Part shown: piece after piece, positions 49,551 through 58,580 of the stretch
How positions within the stretch are numbered: the first letter of the stretch is position 1
Layout of the letters: every line of letters starts with the position of its first letter
Assembly: GCA_021325635.1 (NCBI GenBank)
Contig: JAJPGV010000056.1
Coordinates: forward strand, 131,037-195,036
Length of the DNA stretch: 64,000 bases
From: Chloroflexota bacterium
GTDB taxonomy: Bacteria > Chloroflexota > JAJPGV01
Direction of reading: 5' to 3'
Position numbers and translations under genes: made by a program
Notes under the pieces: model-generated
Databases searched by the model: none
Told to the model about the DNA's origin: nothing
The model's input: the letters and a program-made list of their open reading frames with translations, nothing else

Positions 49551-50549
49551 ATGGCCGCGGTGAGCGAGGTCAGCCTCAAGCCCTCCGAAGCGGCCGCGGC
49601 GCTGACGGCGTGCCTGCACGCCAGCCAGCCGGCTTGCCTGTGGGGCGCGCCGGGCATCGGCAAGTCACAGCTCGTGCAGCAGACCGCGGCGATTGAAAGC
49701 CTGGCCTGCTACGACGTCCGGGCGGTCCTGCTCGATCCCGTCGACCTGCGCGGGCTGCCACACCTCAACGGCGACGGCCGGACACACTGGGCCACGCCGG
49801 AGTTCCTGCCGCGCGATGGCCACGGCGTGCTGTTCCTGGACGAACTGAATCGGGCGCCGACACTGGTGCAGAACGCCTGCTTCCAGCTGGTGCTGGACCG
49901 GCGGCTGGGCGAGTACGTCCTGCCGGACGGCTGGCGCGTCGTGGCGGCCTGCAACCGGGAATCCGACGGCGGTGGCATCACCCGTATGCCCTCGGCCCTG
50001 GCCAACCGCTTCACCCACCTCAACGTCGAGCCCGACCTGGACGACTGGTGCCGCTGGGCCCTGGGCGCCGGCATCGAGCCGGCGGTCATCGCCTTCCTGC
50101 GCTTCAGGCCGGCGCTGCTGCACCAGTTCAGCCGCGAGGCGCGCGCCTTCCCCACGCCGCGGTCCTGGCAGTTCGTCAGCACCATCGTCGGCCAGCAGGT
50201 GTCGCCCGACGTCGAGCTGGCCCTGGTGGCCGGCAGCGTCGGGCACGAGGCGGCGGTGGAGTTCACTGCCTTCGCACGGCTGTATCGCTCCCTGCCCAAC
50301 ATCGACGCCATCCTGCTCGACCCGGCCAATGCCCACGTGCCGGACGACGTGGCCACGCTCTACGCCGTCTCCAGCGCCCTGTCGCACCGGGCCAAGCCGG
50401 ACAACCTCGGCCGGGTCATCCAGTACCTGGATCGGCTGCCGGTCGAGTACAGCGTGTTCGCCGTCAAGGACGCGTCCACGCGCGACCCGGGCCTGCAGAG
50501 CACACCGGAGTTCACGGCCTGGGCCATCCACCACTCAGACGTGATGTAA
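49551..50549 (+). CDS. MoxR-type AAA+ ATPase
   Basis: 332 residues. Walker A WGAPGIGKSQLVQQ, Walker B GVLFLDELNRAPTLVQNACF, sensor-like VVAACNRESDGGGITRMPSA followed by LANRFTHLNV. MoxR ATPases act as chaperones with VWA-domain partners; the partner is probably the 51428 gene. First of a three-gene module. Confidence 0.88.
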   Translation: MAAVSEVSLKPSEAAAALTACLHASQPACLWGAPGIGKSQLVQQTAAIESLACYDVRAVLLDPVDLRGLPHLNGDGRTHWATPEFLPRDGHGVLFLDELNRAPTLVQNACFQLVLDRRLGEYVLPDGWRVVAACNRESDGGGITRMPSALANRFTHLNVEPDLDDWCRWALGAGIEPAVIAFLRFRPALLHQFSREARAFPTPRSWQFVSTIVGQQVSPDVELALVAGSVGHEAAVEFTAFARLYRSLPNIDAILLDPANAHVPDDVATLYAVSSALSHRAKPDNLGRVIQYLDRLPVEYSVFAVKDASTRDPGLQSTPEFTAWAIHHSDVM

Positions 50550-50561
50550 GGAGGCAGCCTC

Positions 50562-51431
50562 ATGACCTCGATCACCGAACGAGCCATGCTCGTCGACCTG
50601 ACCATCAAGCAGTGGACCGCGGCCAAGAACGACCCCAAGGTGAGCCAGCAGGTGGCCGAGCTGCACGGCTCGGACGCCAGCATGGGCCGCTATCACAAGC
50701 TCTTAATAGGAAGGGAGGCGCTGGAGCAGCTGCGCCAGCTCGCCGCCGCCGCCGGCCAGGAGCACCGCCGGCGCACCCTGCCGTGGCTGGACAACGGCGC
50801 GCGCATCCTGTCCGCTGAGGGCTATTTCGGCTACGCCGAGGTGATGCGCGGCTTCGAAAGCCAGTGGGAGCCGGCCCTGGATACCTTCGTGCGGGACTAC
50901 CCGGCCTACATGGAAGAGGCCCGGCAGAAGCTCAACGGCCTCTACCGCGCCGACGACTACCCGTCGTCACACGGCATCCGGGACCGCTTCAGCTTCGGCT
51001 ACAACGTCTTCCCGCTGCCGTCGCAGCTGGACTTCCGGGTGCAGCTCGGCGACGCCGAAACCGCCCGGGTGCAGGCCTCGATTGAGGACCAGGTCAACCA
51101 GGCGCTGGACGCGGCCATGAAGGACGTCTGGGAGCGCATCCGCGACGCGGTCGGTCACATGGCCGAACGGCTGCGGGCCTACACCGTCAGCGCCGAGGGC
51201 GTGAACGGCGCCTTCCGGGACACGCTCGTGCAGAACGTCCGCGACCTGGTCGACATCCTGCCCAGCCTCAACGTGCGGGACAACCCGGCGCTGGCCGAGT
51301 TCACCGAGCGCATGCGGGCCGAGCTGTGCGCCTACTCGCCGCAGACGCTGCGCGATTCGAAGTGCGCCCGCGAGCGCACGGCGGCGGCGGCCGAGGACAT
51401 CTTGAGCCGCGTGGAGGCCTACGCGGCGTGA
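50562..51431 (+). CDS. DUF3150-like protein
   Basis: 289 residues, mostly helical. Segments such as RDRFSFGYNVFPLPSQLDFR and DTLVQNVRDLVDILPSLNVR fit DUF3150-type proteins, which sit between MoxR and VWA genes in phages and integrative elements. Unknown biochemistry. Overlaps the next start (GTGA). Confidence 0.65.
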   Translation: MTSITERAMLVDLTIKQWTAAKNDPKVSQQVAELHGSDASMGRYHKLLIGREALEQLRQLAAAAGQEHRRRTLPWLDNGARILSAEGYFGYAEVMRGFESQWEPALDTFVRDYPAYMEEARQKLNGLYRADDYPSSHGIRDRFSFGYNVFPLPSQLDFRVQLGDAETARVQASIEDQVNQALDAAMKDVWERIRDAVGHMAERLRAYTVSAEGVNGAFRDTLVQNVRDLVDILPSLNVRDNPALAEFTERMRAELCAYSPQTLRDSKCARERTAAAAEDILSRVEAYAA

Positions 51432-52612
51432 CCGCCAGAGGCACGGCGAGCGAGCGCATCACCCGCGCTCGCTCGCGCCTGCTGCTGGATCAGCCATGGT
51501 TCGGCGCGCTCAGCCTGCGGCTGCGCATCATCGAAGCGCCGGAGCTGACGAAGACCATGAGTACCGACGGCACGCGGCTGGTGTTCAACGCCGGCTGGGT
51601 GGCCGAGCGCACGGACTCGGAACTGATGGCGCTGGTGGCCCACGAGGTGCTGCACTGCGCGCTGCTGCATCCCTACCGCGTGGGCGGACGCGACCTGAAG
51701 CTGTGGAACCTGGCCTGCGACTACGCCATCAATCCGATGCTCACGCAGCAGGGCTTCGGACTGCCGGACGGCATGGCCAATGACCCGCAGTACGCCGGTC
51801 TGAGCGCGGAGACCATCTACGCCCGGTTGAAGCGGGACGGCCAGCCGTCGCCCGCTCCTGATGGCGGCGGCAGCGAGGCGCCGGATCAGCCGGACTTCAC
51901 GCCGGCGTCGCAGCCTGTGGGCGGGCAGCGTCCCGAGGCCCAGGCGCAGGCGCCCGACCAGCCGCCGCCACCACAGCCGATGACGGCCAGCGACTGGCAG
52001 ATCGCGGCTGAGCAGGCCACGTCCGTGGCTCGCAAGGCGGGCAAGATGGACGGCGGCCTGGAGCGCTCCGTCAAGGACGCGCGCCGTTCGGCAGTGGACT
52101 GGCGGACCATCCTGCGCCGCTTCGTCGAGCAGTCGATGCCCTCGGATTACTCCTGGTCCAGCCCCAATCGACGCTTCATCGCGGCCGGCCTGTACCTGCC
52201 CGGCGTGGTGCGGGAGAACCTGCCGCGGCTGGCCGTCGCCATTGACACCAGCGCCAGCATTGGCCAGGAGCTGCTGGACCTGTTTGGCGCCGAGCTGACG
52301 GCCATCCTCCATGAGGCCCGGCCGGAAACGCTGGAAGTCGTCTACTGTGACACCCAGGTCCAGGCCGGAGAGAGCTTCAGTCCGGACGATGTGGCCATCG
52401 AGCTGCACGCCAAGGGCGGCGGCGGAACACGCTTCCAGCCGGTCTTCGATCACTTCCGCGATGACGAGCCGGCCGGCCTGATCTACTTCACCGACCTGCA
52501 GGGGCCGGCGCCCGTGCAACCGGACTACCCGGTGCTGTGGGTCACCACCGAGGCCGCCACGCGGCCCGCGCCGTTCGGCGAGTCGGTGGCGCTCAGCCCC
52601 TGGGAGCCGTAG
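51428..52612 (+). CDS. DUF2201 metallopeptidase/VWA-like protein
   Basis: 394 residues from GTG 51428. The N-terminal domain has a zinc-binding HEVLHCALLHP (HExxH) site; after a Pro/Gln-rich linker, the C-terminal VWA-like domain has AIDTSASIGQELLD (MIDAS-like DxSxS) and LIYFTDLQGPAP. With MoxR and DUF3150 it forms a module common on large mobile elements. Possibly remodels or cleaves a protein complex; the target is unknown. Confidence 0.82.
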   Translation: MTARGTASERITRARSRLLLDQPWFGALSLRLRIIEAPELTKTMSTDGTRLVFNAGWVAERTDSELMALVAHEVLHCALLHPYRVGGRDLKLWNLACDYAINPMLTQQGFGLPDGMANDPQYAGLSAETIYARLKRDGQPSPAPDGGGSEAPDQPDFTPASQPVGGQRPEAQAQAPDQPPPPQPMTASDWQIAAEQATSVARKAGKMDGGLERSVKDARRSAVDWRTILRRFVEQSMPSDYSWSSPNRRFIAAGLYLPGVVRENLPRLAVAIDTSASIGQELLDLFGAELTAILHEARPETLEVVYCDTQVQAGESFSPDDVAIELHAKGGGGTRFQPVFDHFRDDEPAGLIYFTDLQGPAPVQPDYPVLWVTTEAATRPAPFGESVALSPWEP

Positions 52613-52709
52613 GCCTCCCGAACACCACGACGAGCCGAAGGCTCGCCTTTTCCCACCGAAGTTCCACGGCCGGCAGCCAGATCGGTTTGCCGGCCGGAAA
52701 GGAGTCCCC

Positions 52710-53414
52710 ATGGGTTCGAACGCTCATCCACTTGGATTTTGTGTCTGCCAGCACGTACAGCCGGTCTGGCAGCGAAGCCGCCACTGGAGCGCCAGCGAGG
52801 TCAGCTATCTAGAGGAGTGGTATGGCCGCATGACGGACGAGCGCCTGGCCGAAAAGCTCGGGCGCCCGCTCCTGGGCGTCCGGCTGAAGGCCAAGCGGCT
52901 GCGCCTGCGCAAACGGAACACCGGCCTGACGGCTAGCAATGTCGCCAGCATCTTCGCCGTCGATCCCAAGGCGGTGGTGCACTGGATTGCAGCCGGGTTG
53001 CTCCGCGCCCGGCGCGGCTACACCGTCGGCGTCAACCGCACCTGGATGATGACCGATGAGGCGGTCGAGGCGTTCATCCGCGACCACGGCCAGTACGTCG
53101 ACGTCGACCGCATGCCGCCGGGCTGGTGGCGGGACGTCGCCGAGGAGCATCGCTGGTACTCGCTGGTCGAGGTCGAACGGCTGACCGGTGAGTCACCGCA
53201 TCGCCTGCGGCAGGCCGTTCAGGCCGGGACGTATCGAGGCGCGATGCGCGGCCCGCACCTATACATCCCTGCTGGCGAGCTGGACCGGATACGGGAGGCC
53301 ACCGATGCCTGGCGGCGCACTCACCTGGCCATCCTGCAGCGCGAGCGCGAGGAGCGGCTGAAGCGCCGGCGCGACAAGCGCAAAGGTGTCGGCCGCTTCA
53401 GTCGAGCGGCCTGA
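52710..53414 (+). CDS. DNA-binding protein with repeated HTH segments
   Basis: 234 residues. HWSASEVSYLEEWYGRMTDE followed by RLAEKLGRPLLGVRLKAKRL resembles a Myb/SANT-like HTH; two later segments (NVASIFAVDPKAVVHWIAAG and LVEVERLTGESPHRLRQAVQ) look like MerR/excisionase-type HTHs. Highly basic C-terminus. ATG with GAAAGGAG. A regulator or excisionase-like protein of the element is inferred. Confidence 0.7.
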   Translation: MGSNAHPLGFCVCQHVQPVWQRSRHWSASEVSYLEEWYGRMTDERLAEKLGRPLLGVRLKAKRLRLRKRNTGLTASNVASIFAVDPKAVVHWIAAGLLRARRGYTVGVNRTWMMTDEAVEAFIRDHGQYVDVDRMPPGWWRDVAEEHRWYSLVEVERLTGESPHRLRQAVQAGTYRGAMRGPHLYIPAGELDRIREATDAWRRTHLAILQREREERLKRRRDKRKGVGRFSRAA

Positions 53415-53575
53415 TGGCCGACCAGTACGTCGACGAGCTCGAACGGCTGGTCCGCAGGCTCATCGAAGCCTGGCGGGCCTGGCTCGACGCGGACGACAAC
53501 TTCGGGCCCGAGTACGAGGCTCTGAACGCGTGCATCGAGGCCCTCAAGCGGCAGCTCGAGGAGCATGAAGGTTAG
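53414..53575 (+). CDS. Small acidic helical protein
   Basis: 53 residues, ATG overlapping the previous stop (TGATG). DELERLVRRLIEAWRAWLDA and a C-terminal helix ALKRQLEEHE. No recognised domain; last gene of the block. Confidence 0.55.
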   Translation: MADQYVDELERLVRRLIEAWRAWLDADDNFGPEYEALNACIEALKRQLEEHEG

Positions 53576-53963
53576 CCTCTGGTTCGGGCCAGGGGCCTGA
53601 ACTGCTTGCGGTTCGATGACATCGAGCTGCGAGATAGCCCAGAATGTGTGGTCCGTCGGCTACCGTCCGAAGGTCCAGGTCAGTGATCACCAGGGCAACA
53701 TCATCGAGACCTGGCGGACCGGAGAACTCCCGCCATGCTGCCATCGAACTGCTCGATGGGAGTCGCTAAGGATGGCTAGGTGATCTCAGCTCGCCCTTGA
53801 TAAGAGGCGGGCGAAAGAGCAAGAAAGACTGGCTGCATGGGCCGGTCTTTTTTGCTGCCCATAAGCAAACTACCGGCGCGGAATTAGCACGCGCCGCCGC
53901 CTCCTCCTCGTCCTCCTCGCTCGTACGTGTGGCACCCCTGCAACCGCACAGGGCGCCACGGAA
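53576..53963. other. Intergenic region closing the replication/repair block
   Basis: Contains short competing frames around 53600-53780 with no support, a CGCCC/GGGCG stem near 53795-53815, and a clear terminator at 53825-53853. Base composition drops in GC to the right, consistent with a border between unrelated blocks. Confidence 0.45.
53825..53853 (+). terminator. Intrinsic terminator
   Basis: AAGACTGGC-TGCATGG-GCCGGTCTT forms a 9-bp stem with one U-G pair, followed directly by T residues (TTTTTT spans 53848-53853). The most convincing rho-independent terminator in the window. Confidence 0.85.
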
Positions 53964-53987
53964 TTGCGGTTCAGTCAACGAGCGAAA

Positions 53988-54929
53988 ATGCATGCGATCG
54001 GCATGTCTGCATTGAGCTACCTCCGAGAGCTACAGGGAGGGGTCCGATATCGCATTTACGTTCCCGATGACATCGTGGCCAAGCGGTCGCATGAATTGCA
54101 GGGTTATCAGGAGGCGTATGACAGGACTGCTAAGACGATCGAAGCACACGAGGAGTGGTTCAAGCGGGCGCTTGTTGAACCCCTCATCTATTCCGTACCC
54201 AGACCGCTCAATGTCGATCTATCTGCGGTCGTCGTTGGATTGATGCCCACTTATGACCCTAATGCGTGGTCCCTCAAGACGCCCGATGGCGACGACTTGA
54301 TCGTCGTGCATACTGAGCTACTGAGTGCACTAAGTTTCTATAACGAAGTCCAGTTAACATATCTGTTTCTTCGCGACGAGAACACCAAGGAAGCAAGACG
54401 CATCTTTGGCCAAGGAATGGAATTCATCAGGCAATCCTTTGTAGATCGAGTGCCTGTTCAGTACCCAGCGATCCCACATGAATTACCATCTCACTTTCAG
54501 CAGTTGGCGCTAATGAAGACAATGGCGCAAGAACTCTTCGTAATTGCCCATGAGTTTTCTCACATTAACCTAGGCCACACTGCTGCGGCTACGGAGACTA
54601 TGTCGTCCGTCATTCAGCACCGAAGCGTCGAAAAAATCGGCTGGCAGCACCGGCAGGAATTAGATGCTGACTTTCAGGCTTTCCGTTGGCTGTGTGGTCT
54701 GAAGAGTTCTTCGCGAGGCCTTGTCCAATTCGTGTCCCAGGCGCCATTCCTGGCCGCAGAAGTACTTGTATTCATGCATGTCGTTGAATCTTTCTTTGCC
54801 ACTGGCCAACAGGTCTCATCTCATCCGAGTGCGTTAGCACGGCTGAAGTCCTTGCACGAACGCTCCGAGGGCGTAATACCTGAAACAATCCGAACGGAGT
54901 TGTTCGACATGTCAAACATTCTGGAGTGA
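53988..54929 (+). CDS. HExxH metalloprotease-like protein
   Basis: From ATG 53988 (a TTG at 53964 is possible) 313 residues. FVIAHEFSHINLGH gives the zinc-binding HExxH and a third His, and RQELDADFQAFRW gives a glutamate/aspartate motif like those of M48/ImmA-type gluzincins. No signal peptide or membrane helix. Codon use is more AT-rich than in neighbours, suggesting recent transfer. May be a regulatory or defence-linked peptidase. Confidence 0.65.
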   Translation: MHAIGMSALSYLRELQGGVRYRIYVPDDIVAKRSHELQGYQEAYDRTAKTIEAHEEWFKRALVEPLIYSVPRPLNVDLSAVVVGLMPTYDPNAWSLKTPDGDDLIVVHTELLSALSFYNEVQLTYLFLRDENTKEARRIFGQGMEFIRQSFVDRVPVQYPAIPHELPSHFQQLALMKTMAQELFVIAHEFSHINLGHTAAATETMSSVIQHRSVEKIGWQHRQELDADFQAFRWLCGLKSSSRGLVQFVSQAPFLAAEVLVFMHVVESFFATGQQVSSHPSALARLKSLHERSEGVIPETIRTELFDMSNILE

Positions 54930-55140
54930 ACGCGCAGCTATTGTGAGCATGGCATAGGGCTTTGGCGCTGCTTCGACTAGCCAGCTCTTGCCTTGTACGT
55001 TGGATCGCAAGAGTTACGTGTGTCGCAGTCTGCTCAAGCTCCCAAGGACGGGAGAGCGTGGCGCCAAGTTCAGTCCAGGGATACGGCCTACCGGCGCAGT
55101 CCCTAAGCTTCCTCTGGATATTCCGGCCCCCCAAGAGCGA

Positions 55141-55159
55141 AGAGCCGCTTGGCGGCTCT
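55141..55159. terminator. 8-bp hairpin in the 54930-55218 gap
   Basis: AGAGCCGC-TTG-GCGGCTCT, perfect stem, no U-tract. Otherwise the 290-bp gap holds only the TAGGAG ribosome site of the next gene. Confidence 0.35.
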
Positions 55160-55218
55160 GGCGACCGCCATAACGAGCGGACGGTTTACTATCGACCTAA
55201 ATCCTGTAGGAGTCTGTG

Positions 55219-56601
55219 GTGACACGTATAGCGCCAGGAGTTCAGCCGAAGCGTCCTGCTGCAGCTCCGCCAAGCCCCGAAGTACTGCACTCAATCCGTG
55301 CGGACATGGAACGTCGAGGCCTAAATGTGCTGGACCGCCGAATGCCGTCCGTGACGATGGCACTGATCGTTGAGCCCGTCGACGTTCCGGGGCTCAACGA
55401 AGGCATTTTTTACTACGAAGCGGCGCTACCCCAGCGCGTTGCCGCGTTCGTCTCCCCGAGCCGAGCAGTTCGCGGTCGACCTACAACTGGGCGCCTAACC
55501 TGTTTGGTGCTACTGGTGGACTTCGCGGATAATCCCGGGATTCGTCCACCCGCCGATATTGGCAACATGCTGTTTTCCACGAAGGCGTACGCCACCGGCA
55601 GCCTGCGCGACTTCTACTCGGAGAACTCTTATGGCCAGTTGGACGTCGACGGCCAGGTTACGGATTGGATGCGACTGCCACAACCCTACGCCTATTACGT
55701 GGATGGAAACAATGGTCAAGGAGCATACCCACACAACTCGCAGCGCATGGTCGAAGATGCGTTAGTGGTAGCCGCCAGTCAACTCAACTTCCAAAACTTC
55801 GATACCGATGGCGACGGCTATATCGATGGATTGTTCATCGTGCATGCCGGCGGAGGTGCTGAAGCGGATCCAAACCCAACGAGCCGTGCCCAGAAGATGT
55901 GGTCCCATCAGTGGAACTTGCCCCAGCCGTTCACCGCCAATGGAATCACGGCCTATTCCTACTCTGTCCAGCCCGAAGATGGACGTATCGGAGTCTTCTG
56001 CCACGAATTTGGGCATATTCTTGGCTTGCCAGATCTCTATGACACCACGAACAAATCCGAAGGCGTTGGTGTCTGGTGCCTTATGGGTGCAGGTAGCTGG
56101 AACAACGCCGGCCTCACGCCAGCACAGTTGTGCATATGGGCAAAAGCACGGCTCAATTGGACTCAGCCCCAAAACGTCGCTGGCTCGACCCGTGTCAGCT
56201 TAAACCCAATCGAAACTGATCCAGCGGGTACCGCTCGGGTCTGGAGCAAAGGCGCTTTTGGCTCAGAGTACTTCCTTATCGAGAACCGTCAGCGACACGG
56301 GTTCGATATGCATCTTCCGGGCGATGGACTCTTGATCTGGCACATCAACGATTTGCAGAACAACAACAATCATCCGGGCAGCTATCGAGTTGGTCTTTGT
56401 CAGGCCGATGGGCGGACGGACTTGGAGTTCGCGCGTAACCAGGGTGACCCGGACGATGCTTTCCCTGGTGGGATTGGCAACACCCGGTTTGACGACATAA
56501 GCAACCCAGCTGCTCGAGACGCGGTCGGCAACCGGACCGGAATCACTATCTCTCAGATAGCGGTCAACGGTGGGATAGTCACTTGCGACATTTCGGTGTA
56601 G
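55219..56601 (+). CDS. M6-family (immune inhibitor A-like) metalloprotease
   Basis: 460 residues. The active site HEFGHILGLPDLYD (HExxHxxGxxD) and a later GVGVWCLMGAGSWNN (Met-turn region) are typical of M6 peptidases; DTDGDGYIDGLFIVHAGGGA is a calcium-binding/strand segment. No signal peptide is visible at the N-terminus, unlike secreted family members. GTG 55219 gives the best spacing to TAGGAG. Possibly released by another route or acting internally. Confidence 0.85.
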   Translation: MTRIAPGVQPKRPAAAPPSPEVLHSIRADMERRGLNVLDRRMPSVTMALIVEPVDVPGLNEGIFYYEAALPQRVAAFVSPSRAVRGRPTTGRLTCLVLLVDFADNPGIRPPADIGNMLFSTKAYATGSLRDFYSENSYGQLDVDGQVTDWMRLPQPYAYYVDGNNGQGAYPHNSQRMVEDALVVAASQLNFQNFDTDGDGYIDGLFIVHAGGGAEADPNPTSRAQKMWSHQWNLPQPFTANGITAYSYSVQPEDGRIGVFCHEFGHILGLPDLYDTTNKSEGVGVWCLMGAGSWNNAGLTPAQLCIWAKARLNWTQPQNVAGSTRVSLNPIETDPAGTARVWSKGAFGSEYFLIENRQRHGFDMHLPGDGLLIWHINDLQNNNNHPGSYRVGLCQADGRTDLEFARNQGDPDDAFPGGIGNTRFDDISNPAARDAVGNRTGITISQIAVNGGIVTCDISV

Positions 56602-56615
56602 CCGAAACTGACTGA

Positions 56616-56924
56616 TTAGAGATTCCGGAGCTCGTCACCCGACAGAAGGAACAAACCGCCTCGTTCGTCTCCGCGATATGACACCTTGGCCTCCACACGG
56701 GACCCGTCGTGCGGGATGACGCTTGGGGACAGGCGGGAATAAATATCAATAACCCGACCTATGTACGAACGAGTGAAATTGGGCAATCCTGGCACGTCCT
56801 GCGAGTCATCCATCGCAACATGCCAGAGCCAACCGCCGTCCGGATCGCGTTCCGCTTTCAGCAGTTTGCCCCGAACTTTGCTAGCGTTTGGCACCGCGGG
56901 AACTGCGCGAGGACCCAAGCTCAT
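56616..56924 (-). CDS. Hypothetical protein
   Basis: 102 residues from ATG 56924 (GAGAGGGAA site): KVRGKLLKAERDPDGGWLWH, then YIGRVIDIYSRLSPSVIPHD and KVSYRGDERGGLFLLSG, a beta-rich protein. Convergent with the M6 peptidase gene. No family recognised. Confidence 0.5.
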   Translation of the reverse strand: MSLGPRAVPAVPNASKVRGKLLKAERDPDGGWLWHVAMDDSQDVPGLPNFTRSYIGRVIDIYSRLSPSVIPHDGSRVEAKVSYRGDERGGLFLLSGDELRNL

Positions 56925-57140
56925 TTCCCTCTCACTGCCCGAGCGTTCCGCACGGAACAGCAATTCTACGGTTGAGCATATCGCGCGGGGAACGAGTCCC
57001 GCCGCGTCGACGTGAACCCGTCCACACCTGCGATCCAATTGGAGAAGGACTCAAGGCAATGAATTTCAAAATAGCCAGACTCTGCGCCGTCGCAGGATGG
57101 AAGAGTACAAACCAGTGGAACGACTCTGAGCGGGGCACGT

Positions 57141-57926
57141 TTAGAGCGCCGTCCAAGTGGGCAGTGATTGCCTGACCAGAGGCCTGCGAGCTGGTGGTGG
57201 CGCCGGCTGACCGGCAAGCGCGGGTTGAGGTTGGGGCCGAGGTCCTGCTTGACGCACTATCTGGTCATTCACAGCCTCATAGGTACTGTGGATTGTGTAG
57301 ACGATGAGAAACGCAACGATGGCGGCCAACACAAGTTCTATTGCGAGAAAAATTGAGGGCGACAGGGTCGGCGCTGACGCGGGGATCGATTGCACATCGA
57401 AGACGGCGTTGTTGGGACCAATGACTTTCATTGTGGTGACGGGCGTCTGTCCGGGAGGTAAGGAGAGTCTCCACGCGTACTCGCCCAGGGCGGCGAGCTG
57501 GACGAGTACGCCCCAGAGGGTTAAATACGCTGAAACCAAAAAGAGCCAGACAGAACCCTGGAGCTGCCACGCCTGTGGATCGTTGCGGGGTATTCCGACG
57601 GGTTGGCTCAGAGAGTTGTAGACCAGTGGCCCGATTAAGACCAACAGGGCTGCAAGTGCGCTCAGCACCAGTATCTGTCCAGGTGGGTTCGCGCTGGTTA
57701 GCTTGATGGCGAGGATCGCGGCAAAGATGGCTCCGATCGCGGTGATATTGGTTGCCCAATTCTTTGTGAAGTCCCACGTCGGTTTGCCCATGGGCTGTCG
57801 CCAGATATTGGGCACATCAATGTCAGTGATCAGGTCGTGATTGATACGGAGAGCATTTAGCCAAACGACGATGATGGCTACGGCCCCCGCCACACCGATC
57901 GTCCACCAAACCAGACTTTCGTCCAT
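57141..57926 (-). CDS. Four-helix membrane protein with Pro-rich tail
   Basis: 261 residues: helices at about residues 8-27, 58-78, 87-107, 125-148 and 190-212, and a Pro/Gln/Arg-rich cytoplasmic tail. ATG with GAGGAGG. No recognised family. Lies alone between convergent and divergent neighbours. Confidence 0.6.
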   Translation of the reverse strand: MDESLVWWTIGVAGAVAIIVVWLNALRINHDLITDIDVPNIWRQPMGKPTWDFTKNWATNITAIGAIFAAILAIKLTSANPPGQILVLSALAALLVLIGPLVYNSLSQPVGIPRNDPQAWQLQGSVWLFLVSAYLTLWGVLVQLAALGEYAWRLSLPPGQTPVTTMKVIGPNNAVFDVQSIPASAPTLSPSIFLAIELVLAAIVAFLIVYTIHSTYEAVNDQIVRQAGPRPQPQPALAGQPAPPPARRPLVRQSLPTWTAL

Positions 57927-58580
57927 GTGCGTCCCTCCTCAGCAGCGGTACCAGCAGCCGCGCCTGCCGGCAGCTTACAAGCAGCAGTCAGGCGGTGTCA
58001 ATCGTGGCCGTGAAAGTCCCCGTCCTGACTGGCTCGACATTCGCCATCCCTGTCTTGGCCCGGCGAGCAGTCTGGCGCGTTCCGACTACCTGAAACGGCC
58101 CTGGGAGCTTACGGGCTCTGAACCACCCGGGAGAGCTGGAGGGGCCGAAGCCTAAACGACTCTGTCAGTCGCTGACGGTAGGACGCTTTGCTCGTTGTCC
58201 GATCGAAGTGACTGGTCAGTACGCTGGAGCGAGTCGCATGCCACCGGCGGCATTTTTCAGCAATATCTCGCAGAGGCTTTGAATTCGCGGCCAAGTTGTC
58301 ATTCAGTTCCGTCGCGCAGAGTTGGTCATCGGAGCTCAGCGTGCGGCTAGTCTGGGCTCGGGCGAGCACCAGGCCGTTGATTCAAGTGACAGCCTGCCGG
58401 CGCCCCCCGGTAGCGCCGGGGGCACGGGAAGGAGGAGGAGCGCGGCGGGCCAGAGAAAAGGTGCGGGTGGCTTGCAAGGTAGCGGCCCGGGGGCGCAGCG
58501 GCGGGCTGCGTCGCTGCCGCAGCAGCAGCTGCAGAGAGAGAGAGAGAGAGAGAGGACGAGAGAGTCGGGGCCGCCCTAGC
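57927..58580. other. 650-bp gap with hairpin and dinucleotide tract
   Basis: Contains a minus-strand frame without start that ends 57988 (VRTGTFTATIDTA), possibly debris of a mobile element, a GC-rich hairpin GCCCCCCGG-TAGCG-CCGGGGGC at 58402-58423, and the (AG)11 tract. The upstream in-frame extension of the next gene is low-complexity and not called. Confidence 0.4.
58533..58554 (+). repeat. (AG)11 dinucleotide repeat
   Basis: Eleven perfect AG units end 26 bp before the double ATG of the TPR/propeller gene, followed by more GA-rich sequence. No separate ribosome site is seen, so the tract may itself act as a purine-rich initiation region. Its length could vary by slippage. Confidence 0.8.

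Noticed and set aside
53618-53790. Short plus-strand frames after the 53414 gene
   Set aside because: Two or three frames compete, none has a ribosome site or a recognisable motif.
57988-58120. Minus-strand startless frame ending MANVEPVRTGTFTATIDTA, possibly an insertion-sequence end
   Set aside because: It resembles sequences I associate loosely with mobile-element termini, but I cannot identify inverted ends, a transposase or a family, so no element is called.
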